From assembly GCA_021203145.1 (NCBI GenBank), contig JAJQBS010000117.1, positions 1 through 49,461 on the forward strand: a stretch of DNA of 49,461 nt, read 5' to 3'. Below are positions 34,438 through 41,779 of this stretch, piece after piece (position 1 is the stretch's first letter; each line of letters opens with the position of its first letter). The stretch comes from Lachnospiraceae bacterium (lineage in GTDB: Bacteria > Bacillota > Clostridia > Lachnospirales > Lachnospiraceae). A model generated the notes under the pieces. It had not been told where the DNA came from. It ran no database searches and saw nothing but the letters and a program-made list of their open reading frames with translations. The position numbers and the translations under genes are program-made.

Positions 34438-34469
34438 TTGTGGGCAGAAAACTGCGTCCCTGCCCACAA
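34438..34469. terminator. Stable hairpin between the solute-binding protein gene and oppB
   Basis: TTGTGGGCAG (34438-34447) and CTGCCCACAA (34460-34469) form ten perfect pairs with a 12-nt loop. On the minus strand it is followed by AGAAAAATG, not a T-tract, so it may stabilise the 3' end of the abundant binding-protein message or attenuate rather than terminate. This is a common arrangement between binding-protein and permease genes. Confidence 0.55.
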
Positions 34470-34541
34470 TTGATTTTCCAGTAAACGACTTCCGCCGTTT
34501 TCAAACAGTTTCCAGCCGCCCCCAACTACGGAATGAACCCT

Positions 34542-36086
34542 TTAGCTCAGACTTCCAAGATACGGCAGAGACATATACGCGTCATTCACAGTCAGTCCGG
34601 TATAGGTGTCACTATATGCGTAGAGAATCTGCTTGTTGAACATCGGATACCAGGTCAGATTAGCCGCCTCATACTCGTACATCGCCTGGAGATTTTCTTC
34701 CGTCTTTCCGCCAACAGCGGTCAGTGCATCATAGATCTCATACAGTGCTTCATCGCTGTGGAAGTATTTGGATACTCCATTTTCCTGTACCGCATAGAGA
34801 GAACCCCAGAACAGAGACATATCCAGGATGCCGCTGCCGCCAGCCAGCGTCAGGTCCCACTCGCCCTCTGCCAGCTTCGCCGACTGTGTTGCCGGATCTA
34901 CGTAATCCATCACCACAGTAATGCCGGCCGCTGCCAGATAGCCCTGAATCAGCTCCGCAAGCTGAGAATCCTCGCCTACATTATTTGCCAGAAGGACAAG
35001 CTCTTCTCCATTGTATCCAGCTTCTGCGAGCTTCTCCGCTGCCAGATCCAGATTATACTCACTGTAATTGCAGATCCATGTATCGGAATAATCCGATGCG
35101 GTATCCATGCCATAGGTAGTCATCTCTTCGCCATGTCCCTGATATACAGCGGCAACCAGACCGGCATTATCAATCGCGTAGCAGATTGCTTCACGAAGGG
35201 CAAGATTATCAGAAATATCACGCCCTGACATATTAAACGCAAGTCCGTTAAAGGTACCATTTGTGGTATAGTATGCTGTAATGCCGTCCGCGGAATCTAC
35301 CTGGCCTGAGATACTCATATCTACCTGGCCTGCCAGCTCAACCGTACCGCCAGTAATGGCGATGGACATCTGTGTTGCCTCGGTGACAAAGCTGATCTCA
35401 ATGGTGTCAAAGTTTGCGATGGAAGCGTTCGGGATATTTTCTGTCTTCCAGTAATCCGCTCTCTTTTCCAGTGTGCAGGAGCTGCCCTCTACATAACTGG
35501 TGCATACATACGGGCCTGTACCAACCGGCATCGTCGCCAGATTATCCTCGCTGTTCTCATAAGCTTCCTCTGTGCAGAGCAGCAACTGTGTGCAAATCAG
35601 ATAGAAAACGCCCTCCGAGTCATCATCAATTGTCAAAGTGAAATGGGTGTCATCAACTACCTCAACACAATCGGTCTCATAATATGTAGAGACGTTATGG
35701 CCAATTTCCTTCTGCTTATTTAACGTCCATTTTACATCCTCGGACGTAAACGCATTACCCTCGGAGTCTGTGATTCCTTCATACAGGGTCAGATTCCAGA
35801 CGCCCTCCCCGGCTGATTCCCAGTCCTCCAGGAGAATCCCTTCATACTCCCCGTTATTCAGAGAGAGCATTGTCTCATATACCTGGCTCAGAGTAGCGAA
35901 ACGATACGGATTTGCCGTGTTGATCGCGCTCGCTCCGGTAAAGGAATTGGTCAGCGCGACATTCAAAGTTCCGCCTGACTCCTCAGCGCTCGCAACCATG
36001 CTGCCTGTCATCGTTCCTGCTAATAACGCACATGTCATTGCTGCAGCTAAGCCGCGCCGAAAATTTCTTCTCGATATTCTCTTCAT
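34542..36086 (-). CDS. Family 5 (Opp/Dpp-type) extracellular solute-binding protein without lipobox
   Basis: 514 aa, SBP_bac_5 family. The N-terminus KRISRRNFRRG is followed by a hydrophobic stretch and ASAEES, a signal-peptidase I-like end. There is no cysteine in a lipobox, unusual for a Gram-positive ABC binding protein. The SRRNF pattern resembles a twin-arginine motif. Family segments are NTANPYRFATLSQVYETMLS, NLTLYEGITDSEGNAFTSED, VKWTLNKQKEIG and TMPVGTGPYVC. ATG 36086 has AAGGAGG 9 nt upstream; the longer open frame lacks support. It delivers substrate to OppBCDF. Confidence 0.88.
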   Translation of the reverse strand: MKRISRRNFRRGLAAAMTCALLAGTMTGSMVASAEESGGTLNVALTNSFTGASAINTANPYRFATLSQVYETMLSLNNGEYEGILLEDWESAGEGVWNLTLYEGITDSEGNAFTSEDVKWTLNKQKEIGHNVSTYYETDCVEVVDDTHFTLTIDDDSEGVFYLICTQLLLCTEEAYENSEDNLATMPVGTGPYVCTSYVEGSSCTLEKRADYWKTENIPNASIANFDTIEISFVTEATQMSIAITGGTVELAGQVDMSISGQVDSADGITAYYTTNGTFNGLAFNMSGRDISDNLALREAICYAIDNAGLVAAVYQGHGEEMTTYGMDTASDYSDTWICNYSEYNLDLAAEKLAEAGYNGEELVLLANNVGEDSQLAELIQGYLAAAGITVVMDYVDPATQSAKLAEGEWDLTLAGGSGILDMSLFWGSLYAVQENGVSKYFHSDEALYEIYDALTAVGGKTEENLQAMYEYEAANLTWYPMFNKQILYAYSDTYTGLTVNDAYMSLPYLGSLS

Positions 36087-36453
36087 GATTACAGTCCTCC
36101 TTGATATTTTTCCTGTTTTTTGTTCTTTTCCGTTCATTCCAGGGTGGTATATCACCCCTTGAGGTCTCTTTCTGTCATTCTTTTCCGTCAACCCTCGTAA
36201 ATCGAAGCCTCACCGGATTGGCGCGCGCCTGCCTTTCCGGTATTCGATGCTGTTTTTCGCTGCCCGTCACACTGTGAGGCAGCGTATTGAAATCTATCCG
36301 CCGCATGCTGTGGATAGATATCGGATAGGGAAATCTCCCCCGTCCGCCGCGTCGACCGAGTGCGGCTTTAGCCGCAAAAACTCCCTGCCCGGTCGTGCGC
36401 ATGTAAGACAGTGCCGCAGATCCTTCTGCGAAAACTGTATTTACCGGTTTTTA
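36087..36453. other. Leader region of the solute-binding protein gene
   Basis: 367 bp without a gene, distinctly GC-rich at 36190-36400. Structures visible are a nested hairpin 36408-36438 (ACAGT.CGCAGA-tcct-TCTGCG.ACTGT), a GCGGC-taaa-GCCGC hairpin near 36361-36375, and GGGTG-gtatat-CACCC at 36142-36157, about 55 bp before the start. A minus-strand open frame covers part of it (36175-36402) but has no family features. No convincing promoter is seen. Confidence 0.4.
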
Positions 36454-37242
36454 TCAGATCAGTCCATAATGCTTCATCGCATAAGCAAGACCATCCTCCA
36501 TAATCCCCTTCGTTACAAACTCTACCTGACTCTTCATTTCATCCGACGCCTCTCCCATCGCCATACTGTGCGCGGTGCAGCGAAGCATCGGCAGGTCATT
36601 GATGCTGTCGCCAATGGCGTAGCTGTTCTCAAAGGAGACTCCAAAATGTTCCTGTACCTTTTTCAGGCAGTCCGGGATCGAGACTCCCTTCGCCACCAGC
36701 TCTTCCATATTCTGTTTTTTCCCGATAATGTCCAGATCCTTCGTGGCAATTTCCTCAAATCGGGCCAGGTCGCTCTCTTCGTTTGTCCAGACGCACACCT
36801 TTTCAAAAGAAAAATCTGCTGCGTCGATATCCAGGTCTGTCTCAAAACCACGGCTCGAAAAATGTGCCTTCAGCCCCTGCAGAAATTTCGGCAACGGCCT
36901 TGTCTGATCAAACTGAATCCCGATCCGGGACTCAAACGCTGCGTCCAGATGACAGCTTCGAACCGCTTCCACAATCCCATGGGCAATGCCCGGCTCCGGT
37001 CTTTCATCCTGCAGGACTTCCCCGCCGATTTCCAGATAAGCGCCCATCGTGCAGATACAGCCGTCAAATCCGATCTCCCGCACGCTTTCTTCCACATGGG
37101 TACAGGGACGGCCTGTATAATAAACTACATGATTCCCATTCGCCCGGATCGCGCGGATCGCTTCCTTCGCGCTTTCAGGCACAACATGTTCTCCGGAAAT
37201 AATCGTTCCGTCTACATCAAAAATCACAAGCTTTTTTCCCAT
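36454..37242 (-). CDS. HAD-superfamily (Cof-type, IIB) hydrolase
   Basis: 262 aa. Motif I is VIFDVDGTIISGEHVVPESA, motif II YYTGRP, and the C-terminal motif IV AIGDSINDLPML. The type IIB cap between residues of about 85 and 190 fits Cof/YidA-like sugar phosphatases. ATG 37242 (MGKKLVIF) is supported by GAGGA at 9 nt; an ATG three codons earlier is possible. It lies between the two solute-binding protein genes. It could dephosphorylate a pathway intermediate, but that is an inference. Confidence 0.87.
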   Translation of the reverse strand: MGKKLVIFDVDGTIISGEHVVPESAKEAIRAIRANGNHVVYYTGRPCTHVEESVREIGFDGCICTMGAYLEIGGEVLQDERPEPGIAHGIVEAVRSCHLDAAFESRIGIQFDQTRPLPKFLQGLKAHFSSRGFETDLDIDAADFSFEKVCVWTNEESDLARFEEIATKDLDIIGKKQNMEELVAKGVSIPDCLKKVQEHFGVSFENSYAIGDSINDLPMLRCTAHSMAMGEASDEMKSQVEFVTKGIMEDGLAYAMKHYGLI

Positions 37243-37311
37243 TTCTGCCATTCCTCTTTCCCTGAGTTTTCTGTGTTTCAAACCAATGCGGCACAGCTTC
37301 GCTTCATTTTA

Positions 37312-38931
37312 TTATTCTGCTTTCACCACAAACCGGTAATCTGCGGAATAGTCAGAGTAAATAGTCACCCCCGAAATATTCTTTCGCATCGCAAAGACGT
37401 TAACCGGAGAATACAGGTAAGCAAACGGTTCCAGGGTTTCCATTTCCAGAAGAAACAGCTCCTGAAGCTTAGTCTCACGTTCCTCCCTGTCTAAAATGGT
37501 CTGAATCTCATTTGCCAGAGTGCGGATTGTCTCATTCGTATATCCGGTCTGAAACATGTCATTTGCAATGATCGAAGCAACCTCTGTCTGCGGATCACTG
37601 CAGGTCGGTGTGAAGGAGCCCAGAGTCAGATCATATTCCCCCGCAAACCGCCGCTCCTGAAATTCATCTACGTCAAGAGGCTCCAGGATGATGTTCAGTC
37701 CGATCTCCGTAGCGCGGGACTGAATCGCCTGCGCGATTTCATCTGCCCGCTGTAAATTGGATGCTGTATAAATCATGGAAATCTCTTCGCCATTGTAATC
37801 GGACGCCTCTACCAGCGCACGGGCTGTTTCCATGTCATATTCATACTCGTATCCATCTACGTAGCCAAGATTCCCCTCCGCCACCGGCCATGTCGCGGCA
37901 ACGCCGCCTCCCAGGATACTGTCGCAGAGCATTTGCCGGTCTATGCACATAGACAGCGCTGCCCTCAGATTGTAGTCATTAAAAATTTCTCCCTCCGCAG
38001 AATTGTATCCAATGTTCACCTGACCGTCAGAAACGACATCCACTAAAATATAGTCCTCCTCATCCAGTACTTCATGGTAATCTGTTGTGAGCATTGTCAC
38101 GATATCCGCTTCGCCGGATTCCAGTGCATTCACCCGTTCCGTATCGTCCTCACCGCACATGTAGATAATTTCATCTACATTTCCGGTATTTGTCCCCCAC
38201 CAGTTTTCATTCCTGGTGAAGTATACGACTGCTCCTTCCTCCTCAATCCGGTCTACCATATAGGCTCCGGTTCCGACCGGTTTCTGAAAGAACCCTTCCG
38301 GATCAGCTTCATAAGCAGAGCCACAGATAATCATCACAAATCCGACCTCATCGTAAAAAGTGGGCATGACGGAGTTCAGATAAATAACCACCGTATAATC
38401 GTCCGGCGTCTCCACCCGGTCAAGGCTTCCCCAGAGATTTGTATACTCAAGAGTTTCATCCAGCAGTCGCTCAAAGGTGACCTTTACATCATAAGATGTC
38501 AGCTTCTCACCATTATGAAATACCACATCCTCCCGAAGATGAAAGGTATAGGAAAGACCATCCTCTGACATGCTCCAGTCCGTAGCCAGAGCCGCAGTGT
38601 AATTTCCTTCATGGTCATTCGCTACAAGCGGATCTCCCCAGAGATAACCTGCGTCATCCTGTCCATAGCCCTGGTTGCTGAATTTATCCAGCGAGCTCAG
38701 TTTATTCGCATAAGAATAAATGGTGAGTGTCACCGCATCCTCCGAAGAGGCTTCTTCGTTATAAGAGGTATCCGGCTCATTTTCGGATCCCCCTGACAAT
38801 GAGCCGTTTCCACAGCCGGTAAGTAAGAGCGTCGCCACAGCCAGAACCAACAGTAATAATCTTTGAGCACACCGTGCAGCCATTGTTCGCGTATTTTGAC
38901 TTTTCAAAACATCTGATCTCCCGTCTGTCAT
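37312..38931 (-). CDS. Family 5 (Opp/Dpp-type) solute-binding lipoprotein
   Basis: 539 aa. The lipobox is LLLTGCGN after a hydrophobic segment, so it is a membrane-anchored lipoprotein. The SBP_bac_5 pattern is visible: WSMSEDGLSYTFHLREDVVF, HNGEKLTSYDVKVTFERLLD, QKPVGTGAYMVDRI, LRAALSMCIDRQML. It is a distant paralog of the other binding protein in the cluster. The start is uncertain: ATG 38931 leaves a 16-residue N-terminal tail before ATG 38883, which also lies before the signal. A promoter (TTGACC-N17-TAACAT) lies just upstream at 38960-38988. Confidence 0.88.
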   Translation of the reverse strand: MTDGRSDVLKSQNTRTMAARCAQRLLLLVLAVATLLLTGCGNGSLSGGSENEPDTSYNEEASSEDAVTLTIYSYANKLSSLDKFSNQGYGQDDAGYLWGDPLVANDHEGNYTAALATDWSMSEDGLSYTFHLREDVVFHNGEKLTSYDVKVTFERLLDETLEYTNLWGSLDRVETPDDYTVVIYLNSVMPTFYDEVGFVMIICGSAYEADPEGFFQKPVGTGAYMVDRIEEEGAVVYFTRNENWWGTNTGNVDEIIYMCGEDDTERVNALESGEADIVTMLTTDYHEVLDEEDYILVDVVSDGQVNIGYNSAEGEIFNDYNLRAALSMCIDRQMLCDSILGGGVAATWPVAEGNLGYVDGYEYEYDMETARALVEASDYNGEEISMIYTASNLQRADEIAQAIQSRATEIGLNIILEPLDVDEFQERRFAGEYDLTLGSFTPTCSDPQTEVASIIANDMFQTGYTNETIRTLANEIQTILDREERETKLQELFLLEMETLEPFAYLYSPVNVFAMRKNISGVTIYSDYSADYRFVVKAE

Positions 38932-38959
38932 GATCTGTTTGTCTTTCAGGTATACTCCA

Positions 38960-38988
38960 ATGTTAACATTTTTTGACTTTTCGGTCAA
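38960..38988 (-). promoter_or_regulatory. Promoter of the solute-binding lipoprotein gene
   Basis: On the minus strand TTGACC (38983-38988), a 17-nt spacer and TAACAT (38960-38965). It overlaps one copy of the AAAGTCAAAAAATGTT element shared with the cluster's first promoter, so a regulator bound there would affect RNA polymerase directly. Confidence 0.65.
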
Positions 38989-39060
38989 TAAAACGTTTTT
39001 TTGATTGTGAACCGTTTTTGACTTTTTTATTCTTTTCGGGTCAAATGTCAAATTATTTTC
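38965..39060 (-). promoter_or_regulatory. Repeated AT-rich element (GACC-A-rich-GTCAAAAA-TGTT)
   Basis: On the plus strand, AACATTTTTTGACTTTTC (38965-38982) and a second copy GAACCGTTTTTGACTTTTTT (39009-39028), with GGGTCAAATGTCAAATTATT at 39038-39057. The arrangement, including spacing to GTCA and TTCATCTGAAT, recurs at 43126-43172 upstream of the lactonase gene. Confidence 0.55.
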
Positions 39061-39119
39061 ATCTGAATGCAATACCCTGCTTTCACACGAGCTATAAGAC
39101 TATACGCGAACGCATTTAC

Positions 39120-39713
39120 TTACCAGTTTCCTCTCGGGTACTTCTCTGCCTGCTCCCTGTAAGCATCATTTTTTCCAAGCCGTTCCTGATCATGCCATTC
39201 AGAATAGTATGTAAAGTCCGGGCGGACTGCTGCCTCCGCGACCGTCGGGACGGTGAGAATATCCGCCACAACGACATTGCTTCTCAGACCGGTCACCTTA
39301 ATCGGGCCAAAACGCACCGCCTTCGGGACAAACACCGACATCGGTTCATCGAACTCAAACGTCTGCATCTCGTCACGGATTCCATCGCCCATAGTAAAGG
39401 AAACGTGTGCACCCAGATCACGCATATTTTCCATATTGGTGCCGTAGAAGCAAATGATGCGGTCACAGTTCATCGTGTACCTTGGATACGGGCCATCATA
39501 ATATCCGTCATAATGGCCTGTGATTACTTTACCCTCTCCTTTATCGGTTCCAGGCATAAATTCGCCGTCTTTCGTAATGAATGAAAATTCAATATGACAC
39601 GGAGCTTCATCGAAGCCCTCACCGCCATAGGTGTATACCGGAGCTGTGCCAAAAATCGGCGTGCGGCTCTCGCTTCCACAATCCTTCACCAGATACTTAT
39701 CATATTTTCCCAT
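39120..39713 (-). CDS. Cupin-like protein B (MGKYDKY type)
   Basis: 197 aa, unknown function. The C-terminal half has a cupin-like pattern: ICFYGTNMENMRDLGAHVSF, then DEMQTFEFDEPMSVFVPKAV and KVTGLRSNVVVADILTVP. It is a clear paralog of the neighbouring protein: both start MGKYDxY and share DLGAHxxFTxG, FDEPxxxxVP and EAxxxPxxxYY. No transmembrane or signal sequence. AGGAGG lies 7 nt before ATG 39713. Its position inside the cluster suggests binding or isomerising a pathway intermediate. Confidence 0.7.
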   Translation of the reverse strand: MGKYDKYLVKDCGSESRTPIFGTAPVYTYGGEGFDEAPCHIEFSFITKDGEFMPGTDKGEGKVITGHYDGYYDGPYPRYTMNCDRIICFYGTNMENMRDLGAHVSFTMGDGIRDEMQTFEFDEPMSVFVPKAVRFGPIKVTGLRSNVVVADILTVPTVAEAAVRPDFTYYSEWHDQERLGKNDAYREQAEKYPRGNW

Positions 39714-39767
39714 CGTCTGTCCTCCTGTTATCTGATTATCAAAATTCTGCTCATCTGTTTCATCTTT

Positions 39768-39903
39768 TCATTTTTTGTTCATATCCAGAATCCGCAGATA
39801 TTCTCTCTGCTTCGGCCAGCCGGTCTCCCATACCGGATGACCTTCCTCCCATCTGCAATCCCCATCACGGTTCAGGCAGTGTCCTGTCTTCTCATCCCAG
39901 CTC
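39768..39903 (-). pseudogene. Out-of-frame C-terminal extension of cupin-like protein A
   Basis: After the stop of cupin-like protein A, the next reading frame gives SWDEKTGHCLNRDGDCRWEE, then GHPVWETGWPKQREYLRILD and MNKK, ending at TGA 39768-39770. The stretch lacks a start codon and joins the upstream gene by a shift of one base near 39903 (GAGAAAGAGC). It looks like genuine coding sequence that has lost its frame, through mutation or a sequencing error. Confidence 0.55.
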
Positions 39904-40509
39904 TTTCTCTACATCGCTGCACTTATAATGGCGGTCGCTGCCATTATCTACGACAACCGATTCATCCGTCGGAAGCGGATAATAGGTATGCTCGATATAG
40001 CATGCTTCCTTGGACGGCTGCGTCAGAATATTAATATTCAGGAAAGCCCTGCGCTGGTTGCTGATCTTCATACCTGAATTAGCCAGCCCACGCGGTACAT
40101 GAATGCAGCATGGCTCGTCAAAAGAAAGAACCTCAGCATCTTCATCAAGTCCAAGCGTGAAGTCAATGTGTGCTCCCAGATCTTTGGGATTCTCCGGATC
40201 CGTCCCCAAGAATACCCAGAGCATCTCTGCCTCATGGCGGATCTGTCCCTTGTATCCTCCGCCTTTATGCCCGTCACGTTCCACGTTTGCGGTATGGAAT
40301 ACATTATCATCCTGTCCGTGAAAATGCTTCATCGCTTTCTCGTCCGCAGGCAATAATGGAATATACTCCACTACATACGGCGACCATTTCGCGTACTCCG
40401 TAAGAAACCGGTACTCCTGTCCAAGCACCCATGTCCCCGGACGATTTGGCCTCGGTCTCTCATCCTGCCGCAAAAACATCGGTTTGCAATAATCATCATA
40501 CTTTCCCAT
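39892..40509 (-). CDS. Cupin-like protein A (MGKYDDY type), probably frameshifted at its end
   Basis: 205 aa. Cupin-type motifs: IRHEAEMLWVFLGTDPENPK, DLGAHIDFTLGLDEDAEVLS, FDEPCCIHVPRGLANSGMKI. Conserved His and Glu (RHEAEMLW) and the PCCIHVPRG end suggest a metal-binding barrel, perhaps of isomerase type; no specific function is recognised. ATG 40509 follows AAAGGAGC; the open frame extends 48 codons upstream without features. The frame ends ...DVEKELG, but a coherent coding stretch continues in the next frame, so the full-length protein was probably about 250 aa. Confidence 0.7.
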   Translation of the reverse strand: MGKYDDYCKPMFLRQDERPRPNRPGTWVLGQEYRFLTEYAKWSPYVVEYIPLLPADEKAMKHFHGQDDNVFHTANVERDGHKGGGYKGQIRHEAEMLWVFLGTDPENPKDLGAHIDFTLGLDEDAEVLSFDEPCCIHVPRGLANSGMKISNQRRAFLNINILTQPSKEACYIEHTYYPLPTDESVVVDNGSDRHYKCSDVEKELG

Positions 40510-40583
40510 TTTTACTGCTCCTTTCCTGTTAATAAACTTATTTGACACACAGCTGCCCGGATACGAAACAGCCGCTTTTATAA

Positions 40584-40608
40584 AGTAAAACGGCAAAAGT
40601 CGTTTACT
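40584..40608. promoter_or_regulatory. Hairpin upstream of cupin-like protein A
   Basis: AGTAAAaCG and CGTTTACT around an 8-nt loop, about 75 bp upstream of ATG 40509. It resembles the hairpins before tatD and metY. Its role is unknown. Confidence 0.3.
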
Positions 40609-40798
40609 ATATTTATGCATACAGCCGTTGAGAAATGGATTACTCACACCCATACAGCTGTTACATTTCCATCAGACATACTTTTCTGCCGCAGTCGGCA
40701 AAAAATTCCCCGGCCATCCGAACTGCGTCGAGGCCTTTTGAATTTGCGGTTTGCGGATCAGGCGGTGCAAGATGGGCATATAATTCCGCGTCTGCTCC

Positions 40799-41683
40799 TT
40801 AGCCCATATACAGATCGCTCTTCGCCTGGCGCAGGTGATTCTGATATTCCTGTGTTCCATAAAGAGCATCCCGGAAGTTAATCAGTTCTATCTGATTCTC
40901 ACGGATCCAGTTTTTCAGCCGGTCTGAACAGAGCGCTTCCACATCCAGAATGCGGCCCAGTGTGAAGCGGTTTGCCCTGGGGCCATAATCTCCTTCGCGG
41001 TACATATAATAATCCAGATACCCGGGATGCCAGGACTGCTCTACAATCACATCATCGCCAATTTCCATCAGATGATCCGGATCGTCAATATAGTAGCTGG
41101 CCGGATCATAGTTCTCTACCTCATCCACAGAATTGGTCTGCAATGCCTTGTAGGCGTTGAACGGGTCTGCGATAAAAATCTTCCGTTCCTCCCATTTTGC
41201 GTCGGGCAGGTCCATTCCGCTCTGTTCTTTTTTACTCGCAAACCGGATCGCGATCCCGTACTCTTCACAGATCTGATCTACCGCGCGGCTGATCAGAGAA
41301 CCCTTCGGCATCGTGCTGGTCGTATCCGGCGCTTTTCCAAGAACCGAAATACAGCGCTCCATCTGTGCACGGCACTCTGCAATCAGCTCGTCATAATCAA
41401 AATCTGCTGCGGAAAGCAGATCATGTCGAAAACGATCTGTGCCCGGAATCACCAGTGACGGAACCTGATCCGCTCCCAGAACAGGCGACCCCCAGAAATG
41501 TGCGTGCCAGCCAATTGAAATCCATGGCAGTTCCTTTAATCGCTTCAACGCATCTATCGTCCCTGGTGTATCGAGCATCACATCAGCCGAAGTGACCACG
41601 CCGTTGTAAATAGTTTCAAAAGTTCCAATATTGGCGACATCCGTATAACCGACGTCATCCGCGCGGACAACCATCTTCTTCAT
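40799..41683 (-). CDS. ChbG/YdjC/HpnK-family carbohydrate deacetylase
   Basis: 294 aa. The family removes acetyl groups from sugars such as chito-oligosaccharides, using a metal held by Asp and two His. Visible are VVRADDVGYTDVANIGTFET at the start, SIGWHAHFWGSPV (His), and EQSWHPGYLDYYM (His-Pro-Gly). AGGAGGG lies 7 nt before ATG 41683; the open frame begins eight codons earlier. After the TAA, 43 further in-frame codons read protein-like, but homologs as I recall them end near this stop. In the cluster it likely deacylates the imported substrate. Confidence 0.85.
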   Translation of the reverse strand: MKKMVVRADDVGYTDVANIGTFETIYNGVVTSADVMLDTPGTIDALKRLKELPWISIGWHAHFWGSPVLGADQVPSLVIPGTDRFRHDLLSAADFDYDELIAECRAQMERCISVLGKAPDTTSTMPKGSLISRAVDQICEEYGIAIRFASKKEQSGMDLPDAKWEERKIFIADPFNAYKALQTNSVDEVENYDPASYYIDDPDHLMEIGDDVIVEQSWHPGYLDYYMYREGDYGPRANRFTLGRILDVEALCSDRLKNWIRENQIELINFRDALYGTQEYQNHLRQAKSDLYMG

Positions 41684-41722
41684 CCTGAATCCCTCCTTAT
41701 AAATCATCTAAATAACAAATAA

Positions 41723-41779
41723 CCTTTTTCTGCTGCTTTGAATTTATTTCTGCTGCTTTGAATCATTTTCTACTGCTTT
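41723..41779 (-). repeat. 20-bp tandem repeat across the lactonase stop codon
   Basis: On the minus strand AAAGCAGTAGAAAATGATTC, AAAGCAGCAGAAATAAATTC and a partial third copy AAAGCAGCAGAAAAAGG. The lactonase stop (TAG, 41770-41772) falls in the first copy, at the position that is CAG in the others. Confidence 0.8.

Noticed and set aside
36247..37494. Plus-strand 415-aa open frame
   Set aside because: It is antisense to a clear HAD phosphatase and the end of a binding-protein gene; composition is that of a shadow frame.
40672..40869. 65-aa minus-strand gene between the deacetylase and cupin-like protein A
   Set aside because: It overlaps the deacetylase 3' end in another frame, and its possible starts are badly spaced from AAGGAG.
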